Positions 23,707-35,545 of a stretch of DNA of 64,000 nt are shown piece by piece. The position numbers were made by a program, and so were the translations under genes. The stretch's first letter is position 1, and each line of letters opens with the position of its first letter. Below the pieces are notes generated by a model. The model saw only the letters and a program-made list of their open reading frames with translations, did not search any database and was not told the origin of the DNA. The stretch lies in NCBI RefSeq assembly GCF_029867415.1, contig NC_081181.1:75612144-75676143 (forward strand), written 5' to 3'. The DNA comes from Vicia villosa (Eukaryota; Streptophyta; Magnoliopsida; Fabales; Fabaceae).

Positions 23707-24737
23707 AAAACACTTCTGGTTAGTTCTAACCTCATGCCTTTCATAAATTTTACTAATGTTAATACATCAAAATATTATAGTGCTACCTACTTTACATCAT
23801 CAGGTGAAAGAGGACTGCTTGTCATATCATGACTATAATAATGCAAATGGGCTGTGAGATAAAATGGTGAAAAATATTTGTAAAAATAAATTCAAATTTT
23901 TCATTAATTTAAATTAAAATTTTATGAATCATATTTGATGTGTAATAAGATTATTCATAATTGTAGTTAAAGTATTATATCTTTTAAAATCATTTTAAAA
24001 AAATCAATAACATGGTCAATTTATAAGATTTAATCAGATTCAAATATATAAAACAAATATTATAAATTAAATATCTTACTTTTTATGTAATAATAAAATA
24101 TTGATTAAAATAGTAAAAATAAGATAATTGAAAATATAAGGTGAAAAATGATAAAGCATAACATGATAAATAAAAAATTAAGTCATTATTGTTTATAATA
24201 TAAAATAATAAAGTAAAAAATGATTAAAAAAACATAAGATTAAAAATTAATGAGACTGGATATTGATATTATATTTTACCAACAAAAATGGAAGAGTTGA
24301 TTAGGATTTAGGTTCGAGAAGAATTAATAAAAGAATGAAAGTAAAAGAAATGCATAAAATTGAGAAAATAAAGAGAGAGAAGTGAGAATAAGAATGAGAT
24401 AAGAGGGTTGAGAAAGATAATGAAAAAGGTAAGAAGTAGTATATAGATTGAGTATGTGGTTAGATAATCTTGCATTGAGAAGGTAATAAAAATAATTAAT
24501 ATTATATTATGACTTTGATATATCAGTTTCAAAAAATAGTGTAGAAAGCAAATAAAAAATAATGAATAAGCTTATACATTAGGTAACAAATGAAAGAAGT
24601 ACAATAAGAGCATCCATGTGACAGCCTAAATGAGTAGTAGGGCATAATTGAAATTTCTAGAACTATCAATTTTCTTATATGATAGATATAATTTAAATTT
24701 ATTTTATATATTTTAATTAATAATATAAAATAGATAA
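23419..24737. repeat. Tandem unit 2, block B'
   Basis: Second copy of 20294-21593 with an (AT)n tract at 23645-23704. Similarity stops at 24737, where unrelated repeat-rich sequence begins, so the array is broken there. Confidence 0.9.
23489..23647 (-). pseudogene. Copia GAG-pre-integrase fragment, fuller copy
   Basis: Minus strand translates to residues including LNKLNLVRGLPNLKF, CEAC, a stop codon, then KGKFSK and KNVVSTSRPL. This is close to the SIRE-like polyprotein at 37350-40484. The in-frame stop and isolation mark it as a fossil that predates the tandem duplication. Confidence 0.8.
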
Positions 24738-27202
24738 CTCAATGGGTATAAAATATATTTTATTCCCGATAGGTTTGACGTGCCCAAGGAGAATTCAAGA
24801 TTACCCTTTAATTCTACAAGTCTAGGAACCATGGAGTAAAACATGGTCGACGAATTTGCAAAGGAGATTGTCCCCAGGATCAATAGGTTTTGTCTTGCTC
24901 AGAATTTCAACCCTGACGATATCTAAGTGTTACTCAGGATATTGAATTGAAGTGTAATGCCTAATGGATATTGTCATATGGATTATTTGAAGATAATTGA
25001 AGCCTTTAAATGATGCCCTGGGGCTTCCTAGGGTTTCCCAAATGTAATCCCTGATTTTAGTCCTTGATGGGCTCAAAACCCTAGATTGGTGAACTAAGCA
25101 ACCATGGGCCTAGATGATTGATTAGACACTCAATCATAGGTGAATAAAATAAAGCTTTTAAGTCCTATGATTGTATTAGAGACTAATCCTTCTTATTGAT
25201 TAATCCTTTTCCTGAAATCTTTTGTTCTTGAGTACCCTTGACTGGGTATCAGACAAGCAAGTGACTGCTTTGAGTACCTATCCTGAGTTTGATGAGGTAC
25301 TTGGAGGTATGACATCTCCGGGGGGGGGGGGGGGGGTCAAAATCAGGGTATGAAAAGATTTCAGTTAATTCAATGGTGTATTTTTGTTGTCAAGAGAATC
25401 AGTCAATTCAAGTAAGGTTCAAGCATAAGGATCATGCAAAGCAAAGGTTCAAGCATAAGGATCAAGCCAAGCAAAGGTTCAAGCATATCTTCTTCCTCGC
25501 ATTCATCCAAGATTGAGGTAGCAATGGAGATAACATTCACAACATTTTCTTCCTCAATACATCATTCAAGATCGAGGACGTATCGAAGTCGAAGCTTACA
25601 AATCAAAATCAACATGGCAGTCACAAGATTCAAAATCCAAGGATCAGAAGGAGCATTAAAAAAAATAGGAGGAAAACCCCCGCTAAGTCAAAATGGAAAA
25701 TTTTCATGAAAGAAAACAAATGAATTAGGCAAAAATTAGGGCCCGATGGATCAAACTTAAAGGGATTGGTCCATGCAAAAATAAGGGATAAAACCAAAGG
25801 CAAAAAAACAACAACAAAGGATAATCTTGTGACTACTAAATCATCGAAGCTTCCCGTCAATTCTTGGATCTTTACAACATTTCTCATTGGTGTTTGGATC
25901 TCTACTAAGGCTTCTGCTCAACATCAGAACTGAAATGTTTCTCTTACACACAAAGCACACTCATTGGATTAGGCGAATTTTTAGGATTTGGAGAACATCA
26001 AGGAGAAAGGGGTGGGTTAAAAAAATTTTGAGCCTTATATCCATTGTTTCTTAACACCGTGAACCAGGCCAAGTTACAACATTCAAAAGCCCTAATTGAG
26101 GCAAGGTTAACTACGAAAGCATATTAAGCAGGATTTTGTTATACTGACTCCTAGGTTTGTTAAAACTATTTCTAACCATTATGCTTCTTCAAGCATTCAT
26201 TTTCAATCATTTAGTCCTAATTCATAACGGACTTCGATTTCAAAACTTGCATACGCATCACATTAGAGTTACTTCTTAAAGGGTACAACGTCATCTACGA
26301 ATATACACTTAGCATCGAGGAGATCTCAAAATTTTTTAATCAAAGGCGATCATTTCTAATAAAAACTCTTGAATGAGGGAACCACATCCAGAGGGTTATC
26401 CTAAACAGGTGCAAAATTTCAAGGATTACAGGGGCATTCATCCTAAAGGTTCAACCGACTTGGGTCACATCTCGAAGCTATAAGAAACAGGGGCATGTCA
26501 AACATGGGAAGAATTCAAATTCAAAAGGATAGAACACTATGGATAGCCCTCCATATTCTGGAGATCAAGAGCATACCCTTCAATCTAAATGTCGAAGCAT
26601 ATGACAAGGTTATTTCCCGGGGCACTTCCTTCATGGCTTGGAGATCATAGCAATCTTTTCCAATAAACATTGGGGCATTGGATATCAAATCCATAAGGTA
26701 AACAATGCAAAAGGTTAAATGTGTGGAGAATCTCAAAAGGTTAAAGGTGTGGAGAAACTCTGAAAGGTTAAAGGTGCGAATTGTAAAAGGAGAAAGACAT
26801 GGAGGACTTCAAAAATTCAAAGGCGTGGAGTAGTTCAAAGGGTCAAACCGGGGCAAGGCGCACAACAAAAGGAAAAGGCGTTCTCGCACTTTACAACATC
26901 CGACAAATCTTTCTCCTAACTACGATCTTCAAAGTTCAAAAGCATGTATTAGGAAATCGCGCTAGCATCCAACAACCTTACAACTTTAGCAAGCTATATA
27001 CACTTGTGGTTACCAGCAACCTGGAATTGGAGCATCATGTGAATATACATAAGTCATGCATTACATACATTGGTTAATATCTTAAAACATCCAATTCATT
27101 ACTCTGGTGCTAAACCATATTGTCCATCTGCTTCCCGATAACCTTACCGTTGTCAGTAATCTCAATGATTGTTCATTCCCTAAACCGTACAATTTGACGT
27201 AT
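24738..27202. other. Unassigned retroelement-like region without a gene
   Basis: No frame longer than about 92 codons and no recognised domain. Short repeated phrases (AAGGTTCAAGCATAAGG near 25409-25490; AAAGGTTAAAGGTGTGGAG near 26710-26780) and an 18-base G run at 25320-25337 are visible. The position just before the tandem arrays suggests the decayed interior or 3' region of an Ogre/Tat-like element (inference). Confidence 0.4.
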
Positions 27203-27503
27203 TCCGGTAACCTTACCGATGACAGTAACCTTATTGTTGGTTTATTTCCAATCACCTGATTGATGCTTCCGGTAACCTTACCGATGATATTAACCTTACT
27301 GTTGGTTTATTTCCAATCACGTGATTGATGCTTCCCAGTAACCTTACCGATGATAGTAACCTTACTATTTGTTTATTTCCAATCACCTAATTGACGTATC
27401 CCTGTAACCTTACCGATGACAGTAACCTTACGGAGATATTCACCCCAATCACCTGATTGATGTATCCAGGTAACCTTACCGATGATAGCAACCTTGCTGT
27501 TCA
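27203..27503. repeat. Tandem array, about 66-bp unit, about 5 copies
   Basis: Each unit contains GGTAACCTTACCGATGA, then CAGTAACCTTA and CCAATCACCTGATTGATG. Units have diverged by substitutions and small indels. Confidence 0.88.
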
Positions 27504-27708
27504 TTTCACTCATAAAGAAACTACGCATACGCATAAATATAAGCATTATCCACATTACCAAGCCGGCTTGATCATAGCCGTGGTATAGGTGCAAATATGG
27601 TTTAAACATGCAATAAGGAGATAAAATCTCAGGATTGCATCAACATACATACATATGCATTAACATATACATATTATCTAGTGCATTCACATACTACAAA
27701 AGCCCAGT

Positions 27709-27867
27709 TTTCGACCCCCGAGTCGTGAGTTTCCGACCCTCGAGTCGTGAGTTTCCAATCCTCGTGTTGTGATTGGTTTGTTTTCCGACCCTCGTGTTGT
27801 GAGTTTCCAACCCTCGTGTTGTGATTAGTTTGTTTTCCGACCCTCGAGTCGTGAGTTTCCAAGCCTC
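27709..27867. repeat. Tandem array of CCGACCCTCGAGTCGTGAG-type units, left part
   Basis: Alternating short units with TTTCCGACCCTCGAGTCGTG and CCCTCGTGTTGTGATTGG. The same array resumes at 55949, so it was cut by the copia insertion starting at 27868. Confidence 0.9.
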
Positions 27868-28954
27868 TGAATGATAGAAAAACACTTAGAAAGGGGGGGT
27901 TTGAATAAGTGTAGTTTTAAAACTCTTAAGATAAAAACAATTTGCACAATGATTTTTATCATGGTTCGTTGTTAACTAAACTACTCCAGTCCACCCCCTT
28001 GGAGTGATTTACCTCACCTGATGATTTAATCCACTAATCAACCTTGATTATAATGGTTTTCCACTTAGATACCCTCTAAGTCTTCTAGAGTATTCTGATC
28101 AAACCTTGATCACTCTAGGAACCTTTTACAAATGAATGTAAAAACAAATTCTTACAAGAGTATTACAATGCTTTTTAATAAGCTATAATCACAACTGTGA
28201 TATTTCTCTTAATTTCTAAGCTTAAAATCTCACTAAGATATTACAATGAAGTGTGGTTAAAGATGACGTTTGATAGCTTTTGATTCAACAGCGTTTCAGC
28301 AATTTTAAGCAGAGTTGTTTGCGTTAAGTATTGTAACCTTGCTTCTGATCAGAACTTCACTATTTATAGGAGTTTTGAGAAGATGACCGTTGGGAGGATT
28401 TAATGCGTTGCGTGATCCGTACAACATTGCATTTTAATGTTTCACTCTTTTGTCAACTACCTCGAGCCTTGCTTTTCCTGCTTTTAGTGACTTTGCTGTT
28501 AATAGCTTCTAACGTTCCTTTTGTCAGTCATCGTAGCTTGCCATCTTGTACTTGCTTATGATCTGATGTTTGTAGATACAACGTTTGAATTTCATCAAAG
28601 TCAAACAGCTTGGTGCAGAGCATCTTCTTGTATTCTGACCTTGAGGTGCTTCTAGCGTGATACCATGAGAACTTCAATGCTTCTGCTTCTGATCTCAAGT
28701 TCTTCTGATGCTTCAATAGACCATGTTCTGATTCTGCTTGACCATCTTCTGATGTCTATCTAGAGCATGTCCTGATGTCACATGCTGAACGTTCTGAGTC
28801 AGTGCTTCTTGCGCTGATTTTGTGCATACTCTTTATATATTTCTTGAAATGGAAATTGCATAGGATTAGAGTACCACATTATCTTATACAAAATTCTTAT
28901 ACATTTTTATCATCAAAACTAAGAATATTGATCAGAACAAATCTTGTTCTAACA
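27868..28954 (-). repeat. LTR of the minus-strand SIRE-like element (3' LTR)
   Basis: On the minus strand it begins TGTTAGAACAAGATTTG and ends ATCATTCA. Homologous to the plus-strand element's LTR. Confidence 0.9.
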
Positions 28955-28969
28955 ATCTCCCCCTTTTTG
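28955..28969 (-). other. Polypurine tract
   Basis: Minus strand CAAAAAGGGGGAGAT abuts the 3' LTR. Further GGGGGAGAT-like copies lie at about 29081-29127. Confidence 0.8.
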
Positions 28970-30693
28970 ATGATGACAAAAACATATATAATTGATATGA
29001 ATTTGCAATCAGAATATCAAATGGCTAAAGACAAATACACAGTTATAGCATAAGCATATAACCATAGTGTGTGAATATGTCTCCCCCTGAGCTTAACAAT
29101 CTCCCCCTGAGATGAATAATCTCCCCTTGAAATAAATACTGGAAGAAATTTACAAATAAAAGACTTCCCTGAGTATTTTCCATTTCAGTTGAGACGTTCA
29201 CAAATGCCTAAAACTTCAAAACATTCAGAGCTTTGAATTTCTTCTTGAATCATTGCATGTTTGATTGTATCAGAACATTCTTGAATGTACCAGAGCGTCA
29301 TCAGAGCATCTCTACATCCTGAAATGTTTCAGAACAGACTAGACAACAAGCGTCAGAGCATGAATCAATCAGAACATTGAAATATGTATCTGAACATAAA
29401 ATATGTATTAGAGCACATAAAAATGTATCAGAACATATAAAAATGTATCAGAACGTATAAGGGATAAGAATGTGTTAGAGCATATTCTATCACAAGAATA
29501 TCAGAACATTCTTCCTTCTTGTTTCTGATCTTGAAGCTTCCCAGCACTCAACTTGCTTCAATTTCCATGAGCATGTTTCTATACAGAATTGTTTTTCCCC
29601 ATGTCTTTGCTTCTCATGTTGAGCTTTTTCAGAATTTCTTCAATCCTGCAAAAATCTCAAAGACATAGAACTTGCAAATTTTGTTAGAAATGTTGAGGCT
29701 TACTCCCAGCAATTGATATAATAAATCAAATTAATTATCACATTTTCTCTCCCTTTTGGTCATAACATCAAAAAGCATAAAAGATTCAGATGAAAAACAA
29801 ACAATATGAGAGAAAAGAAGATTTCATTGATTCATCAGAAAGTATCAGAAGATAAAAAACATATGCAAGAAACAAATGCAGGAAAACAAGAGACAACTAA
29901 GACACAAATGACTACGACTAGACTAGTCTATAGACTATCTTGGATAGAAGGCCTTGAATCTCAGAAGTTCTTTCAGATTTCTTCTTCATGAACGAGCGAA
30001 AGTCATCATGAGTATCTTCATGTCTATCCAAGCGAGAAGCTAGATTAGCTTGATTCTTTTGAAGAACCTCCAAAGTCTTCACTAGACGAGAGGGTTCACC
30101 AGAAGAAGTTTCATTACCAGCATTCAGAGGAATAACATGCTCAACAACAGCATCTATCATGAGAACATCACCTTGATTTTCCTCAACAAGAACTTTCTCA
30201 GCAGGATGATTCTCATCAGCTTGTTTCTCAGCATCAGCTTCTACCATAGAAGCATCTTCAGAATATTCTAGAGCAAGAAGATCAAAATCTTCATTCTCAA
30301 GAGCTTGAATTGGATGTTCATAGCATCCAATTGAAAATCCCTTCTAAAGAGTCTCCATAATCTCCTAGTAGAAGCTTGATCCAGCTTGGAGTCATAAGCA
30401 GCTCTCAAGGTTTCCATCCTCTTTCTGAAACTAAGCTTGAACAGCTCAAAGTCTATATCAATAGGTGGTTAAGGAGGATTGAAGGTGAATCTGTAGTCAG
30501 GATATAGAAGGCAATAGGGTTTGGATTCCACGAAGTTCAAAGATATAACACCCTTCTGAACATAGTCCCTAATGAAATGATGTTTAATCTCGATATGTTT
30601 AGCTTTGGAATGTAACATAGGATTCTTAGATAGACATATAGCAGAAGTATTATCACAGAAGATAGGAATGTTACTCTCATATATCTGATAATC
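28970..30693 (-). pseudogene. Region downstream of pol in the SIRE-like element (putative env-like region), decayed
   Basis: SIRE elements carry an extra reading frame after pol. Here the minus strand has one open stretch, 30247-29918 (109 codons), acidic, with a likely coiled-coil segment (LVKTLEVLQKN..LASRLDRHEDTHDDF). No signal peptide or membrane span is visible. The rest has stops and repeats of ATCAGAACATATAAAAATG type (about 29390-29460). Confidence 0.5.
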
Positions 30694-33481
30694 TTATAGT
30701 TGACTCTTCATCCAGAGCATTTGTGTACTACATCCAGCAGCAACAACATATTTTGGTTCTGTTGTAGAGAGGGCAATGGTTGCTTGCTTCTTGCTGCACC
30801 AGGAGATCAGAGGACTTCCAAGAAATTGACAACTTCCAGAAGTACTCTTTCTTTCAATTCTATCTCTAGCGTAATCAGCATCACAATATCCTACTAAGTT
30901 GTACTCTTTAGATCTTCTGTAGACTAAACCAACATTAGTAATACCTTTCAGATACCTCAGAATTCTCTTAACAGCTGTTAAGTGAGATTCTCTAGGATCT
31001 GATTGGAATCTTGCACACAGGTCTAGAAGTAGTAAGATATAGAAGAGATCCAATCATACCTCTGTACAACTTCTGATCTACCTTCTTACTTACCTCATCC
31101 TTACCTAAGATACACGTTGGATGCATAGGAGTCTTTGCTTCTTTGCTTTCAGAAAGATTAAACTTCTTCAGAAGATCTTTCACATACTTGGTTTGGTGAA
31201 CATACGTTCCTTCTAATGTTTGATTGATCTGGATCACAAGGAAGTACTTGAGTTCTCCCATCATGCTCATTTCAAACTCAGCATGCATGGACTTAGCATA
31301 CTCCTTTCCAAGTGTAGCATTAGATGTTCCAAATATAATATCATCAACATAAATTTGGCAAATTAAAAGATCCTTCTTAAAAGTTTTACAAAAGAGAGTA
31401 GTATCCATTTTTCCTCTAGTGAAACCATTATCCAGAAGGAAAGAACTTAATCTTTCATACCAAGTTCTAGGAGCTTGCTTCAATCCGTATAATGATTTCT
31501 TTAGTTTAAAAACATGATTTGGAGACTTAGAATCTTCAAAACCAGGAGGTTGGTGGACATACACTTCTTCATCTATATAACCATTTAGGAAAGCACTTTT
31601 AACATCCATCTGATATAGAGTGATGTTATGTTGAGTGGCAAAAGAAATCAATAAGCGAATAGATTCTAACCTGGTCACTGATGCAAAGGTTTCAGTATAG
31701 TCAATACCTTCTTGCTGACTATAGCCCTGAGCAACCAGTCTGGATTTGTTTCTCACAACTTCTCCTTTTTCGCTTAGCTTGTTTCTAAAGACCCACTTTG
31801 TACCAATGATGTTAAATCCTTTTGCTCTAGGAACAAGATCCCATACATCATTCCTTGTAAACTGATTTAGTTCTTCTTGAATGGAAATTATACAATCTGC
31901 ATCTTCTAGAGCTTGATCAATAGAAGTTGGCTCGATCAAAGAGACAAGACCTAATTGACATTCTCCATTATTCTTAAGGAATGCTCTTGTTCTTATAGGA
32001 TCATCTTTCTTTCCAACAATGACATAAATTTTGAGATTCTCTAAGGATGCAGCAACTTGATTTTCTGATCCTTTGCTTCTGAGATCCTCAGCTTCTAGAA
32101 CTTCGCTTCTTGGTTCTTCAGCTTCTGATATGTCAATATCTAAATCTGCAAAATTCTCAAACTTCTTTGGCTTTTCAAGACCAAGCTTATCATCAAATCT
32201 GATATTGATTGATTCCTCAACAACCAATGTTTCAGTATTGTATACTCTGTAGCCTTTAGAGCGTTTAGAATATCCAAGAAGGAAACACTTATCTGCCTTA
32301 GAATCAAACTTACCAAGATGATCTTTAGTATTCAGAATAAAACAAACACATCAAAAAGGATGAAAATATGATATGTTGGGCTTTATGTTCTTCCACAATT
32401 CATAAGGAGTTTTATTAAGAATAGGTCTTATAGAGATTCTATTCTGAATATAGCATGAAGTGTTTATTGCTTCTGCCCAGAAATGCTTAGCCATAGTGGT
32501 TTCATTGATCATGGTTCTGGCCATTTCTTGTAGAGTGCTATTCCTTCGCTCTACAACTCCATTTTGCTGTGGAGTTCTAGGGCAAGAGAAATCATGGGCA
32601 ATACCAGTTTCTTTGAAGAACTCCTCAAAGAATTTCTTCTCAAATTTACCATCATGATCACTTCTGACCTTTATGATTTTACACTCCTTCTCAGATTGAA
32701 TCTGAGTGCAGAATTTAAAGAACACTGAATGAGACTCATCCTTGTGTTTTAAGAACTTTACCTATGTCTAGCGCCTATAATCATCTACGATGACTAATCC
32801 GTATTTCTTCCCTCTGACAGATGTTGTTTTGACTGGGCCAAACATATCAATGTGCAGAAGTTCTAGCGGCCTAGAGGAAGAAACAACATTCTTAGACTTG
32901 AATGCAGGTTTGGAGAACTTGCCCTTCTGACATGCTTCGCAAAGAGCATCTGATTTATATTTCAGATTAGGGAGACCTCTGACCAGATTTAGTGTGTTAA
33001 TCTGAGAAATATTTCTCAAACTAGCATGGCCTAATCTTCTGTGCCAGACCCATTGCTCTTCACTAACAGACATAAGACAAGTTACCTTCTGATTCTTTAG
33101 ATCTTGAAGATCAATCTTGTAAATGTTGTTCTTTCTTTTGCCTGTAAATAGGATTGAGCCATCCTTCTGACTTACAGCCTTGCAAGACTTTTGATTGAAG
33201 ATTATGTCAAAACCATTGTCACTTAATTGACTTATGGACAACAAGTTATGAGCTAATCCATCTAACAGAAGAACATTAGTTATAGAAGGAGAGTTACCAG
33301 TACTTATGGTTCCTGAGCCAATAATTTTTCCCTTCTGATCTCCTCCAAACTTAACTTCTCCAGCAGATTTAAGCACCAGGTCTTGGAACATAGACCTTCT
33401 TCCCGTCATGTGTCGAGAGCACCCAGAGTCCAGGTACCATGACATGCTTTTCTTCTTCTTTGTAGCCAAGGATATCTGCAA
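30694..33481 (-). pseudogene. pol of the minus-strand SIRE-like element, broken
   Basis: Read leftwards: protease WYLDSGCSRHMTG near 33430; GAG-pre-integrase HRRLGHASLR; integrase (32725-32351) with PQQNGVVERRN; reverse transcriptase (32227-30992) with QMDVKSAFLNG and YVDDIIFGTSN; RNase H (31053-30694) with ALSTTEPKYVV, where the family has EAEY. Frames break near 32768, 32350, 32228 and 31000, so no full polyprotein can be made. The intact relative at 37290-40484 confirms domain order. Confidence 0.88.
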
Positions 33482-34246
33482 CGGGAATAATCTTTTCCTT
33501 AGGTACCCACATTTTCTTGGGTCCTTTCTTGTTAGTTCTCCTCAAGTTCTGATTGAACTTGGGTTTAGCATTATAAACAACAGGAGGTACAACATGATAT
33601 TCCTTATTCTGAATTACATGATATTTTCTAGGTTGTGTCACATGCTTCTTAGTGTGTGTTAAGTGGGGGCTTTTGGCATGTGATGTGAGCCTACTATCAT
33701 GGGAGTGGCCATACTTGAACTGATCATACAATGGTTTGTTTGTGGTTTTCATATCATCTACAGGTTCAAGTTTGTATGGGGTATCACCCTCATAGCCAAT
33801 GCCAACTCTCTTGTTTCCAGAAACAACATATCATAGAAGCAAGTTGACTTCTTTCAATGCTTCTATATAAGAACTTCCTAAAGCTCAAGTCATATTCTTT
33901 CCGATTATGGTTCAGGCTAGGAATGGACTTTTCTAATTCAGAAGGAGATCCAGCATCTTTGGATAATTTTAGGACTTTTTCACTTCCAGCTTCTTAGTTT
34001 CCGATTCAAATAACTTTTTCAACTTTTTGTATTTGATACTAAGATGAGCTTTGTGTTCCAGAAGTTCTGTTATACTGGAAACTAACTCTTCTCTAGATAG
34101 TTCAGAAAATACCTCTTCATAATCTGATTCGGATGTAGATTCTGATCCATCATCAACTGTGGCCATCAATGCAATGTTTTCCTGCTCGCCTTCAGAGTCT
34201 GATTCTGATTCTGATGAATCTGAATCATCCCGAGTTTCCATAAGAC
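33369..34246 (-). pseudogene. gag of the minus-strand SIRE-like element, C-terminal part
   Basis: Pieces 34241-33969 (acidic Ser/Asp/Glu-rich) and 33752-33369 (His-rich, ending KKVYVPRPGA) match the C-terminal half of the gag at 35546-37465. The last part overlaps pol in another frame exactly as in the plus-strand copy. Confidence 0.82.
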
Positions 34247-34251
34247 CTTTC

Positions 34252-35459
34252 TGTTAGAACAAGATTTGTTCTGATCAATTATCTTAGTTTTGATGATAAC
34301 AATAATATGAATTTTGCTTAAGATAATATGGTACTCTAATCCAATGCAATTTCCCTTTCAGGAAATATATATAAAAGAGTACGCATAATTCAGCGCTCAG
34401 AAGCTTTGTCTCAAGGGTTCCGCATGCAACATCAGAACATGGTCTGGCAAGACATCAGAAGATGGTCGAAGCAGAATCAGAACATGGGTCTATGAAAGCA
34501 TCAGAAGAACATGAGATCAGAAGCACTGAAGCTCAGAAGATGGTATCACGCTCAGAAGCACTTCAAGGTCAGAAGATCAGAAGATGCTATGCACCAAGCT
34601 GTTTGACTCTGATGATATTCAAACGTTGTATTCACAAACATCAGATCAGAAGGAAGTACAAGTGGCAAGCTACGCTGACTGACAAAAGGAACGTTAAAAG
34701 CTATTAAAGGCTACGTCAGTAGACACAGCGTGAACAAGGCTCGAGGTAGTTGACAAAAGCGTATAACATTAAATGCGATGTTGTACGGAACACGCAAAGC
34801 ATTAAATGCATTCAACGGTCATCTTCTCAACGCCTATAAATATGAAGTTCTGATGAGAAGCAAGGTAAACAATTCTGCACCAAAACAACTTATATCAAAC
34901 TTGCTGAAACGCTGTTCAAATCTAAACTCAGAATCTTCATCTTCATAAAAGCTCACTACATTGTTGTTGTAATATATTAGTGAGATTAAGCTTAAACGAT
35001 TAAGAGAAATATCACAGTTGTGATTATCGCTTTTAAGAAGCATTTGTAAACTCTTAGAATTACATTAAGTTGTAAGTAACTAGAGTGATCGTGTTGATCA
35101 GAATACTCTAGGAAGTCTTAGGAGTGAACTAAGCAGATTGTAACTAGAGTGATCGTGTTGATCAGTAGACTCTAGAAAAGTCTTAGAGGGTGTCTAAGCA
35201 GTTGTTCCTGGAGTGATCAGTGTGTGATCAGAAGACTCTAGAAGACTTAGTTGCGGACTAAGTGGAAAACCATTGTAATCCGTGCGATTAGTGGATTAAA
35301 TCCTCAGTTGAGGTAAATCATCTCTGCGGGGGTGGACTGGAGTAGTTTAGTTAACAACGAACCAGGATAAAAATAACTGTGCAATTTATTTTTATCTGTC
35401 AAGTTTTTAAAGCTACACTTATTCAAACCCCCCCTTTCTAAGTGTTTTTCTATCCTTCA
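34252..35459 (+). repeat. 5' LTR of the plus-strand SIRE-like element
   Basis: TGTTAGAAC to TATCCTTCA. A TATA box, TATAAATA, at 34835-34842 probably sets the transcription start. The first half is rich in AGAAG/CAGAAG phrases, as is the internal 3' region. Confidence 0.93.
34835..34842 (+). promoter_or_regulatory. LTR TATA box
   Basis: TATAAATA inside the 5' LTR, about 620 bases before its end. The same motif is in the 3' LTR. Confidence 0.55.
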
Positions 35460-35461
35460 AT

Positions 35462-35473
35462 TGGTATCAGAGC
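35462..35473 (+). other. Primer-binding site, initiator tRNA-Met type
   Basis: TGGTATCAGAGC two bases after the LTR. Confidence 0.9.
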
Positions 35474-35545
35474 GCCGGTTCTAAGGTGCAAGCACTTAAC
35501 CGTGTTTAGAAAAGATTCAGGAAGAGAAAAACGCTTCAGTAAAAG

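Noticed and set aside
27203..27503. CRISPR array
   Set aside because: Repeats are contiguous, diverged units without unique spacers, in plant nuclear DNA.
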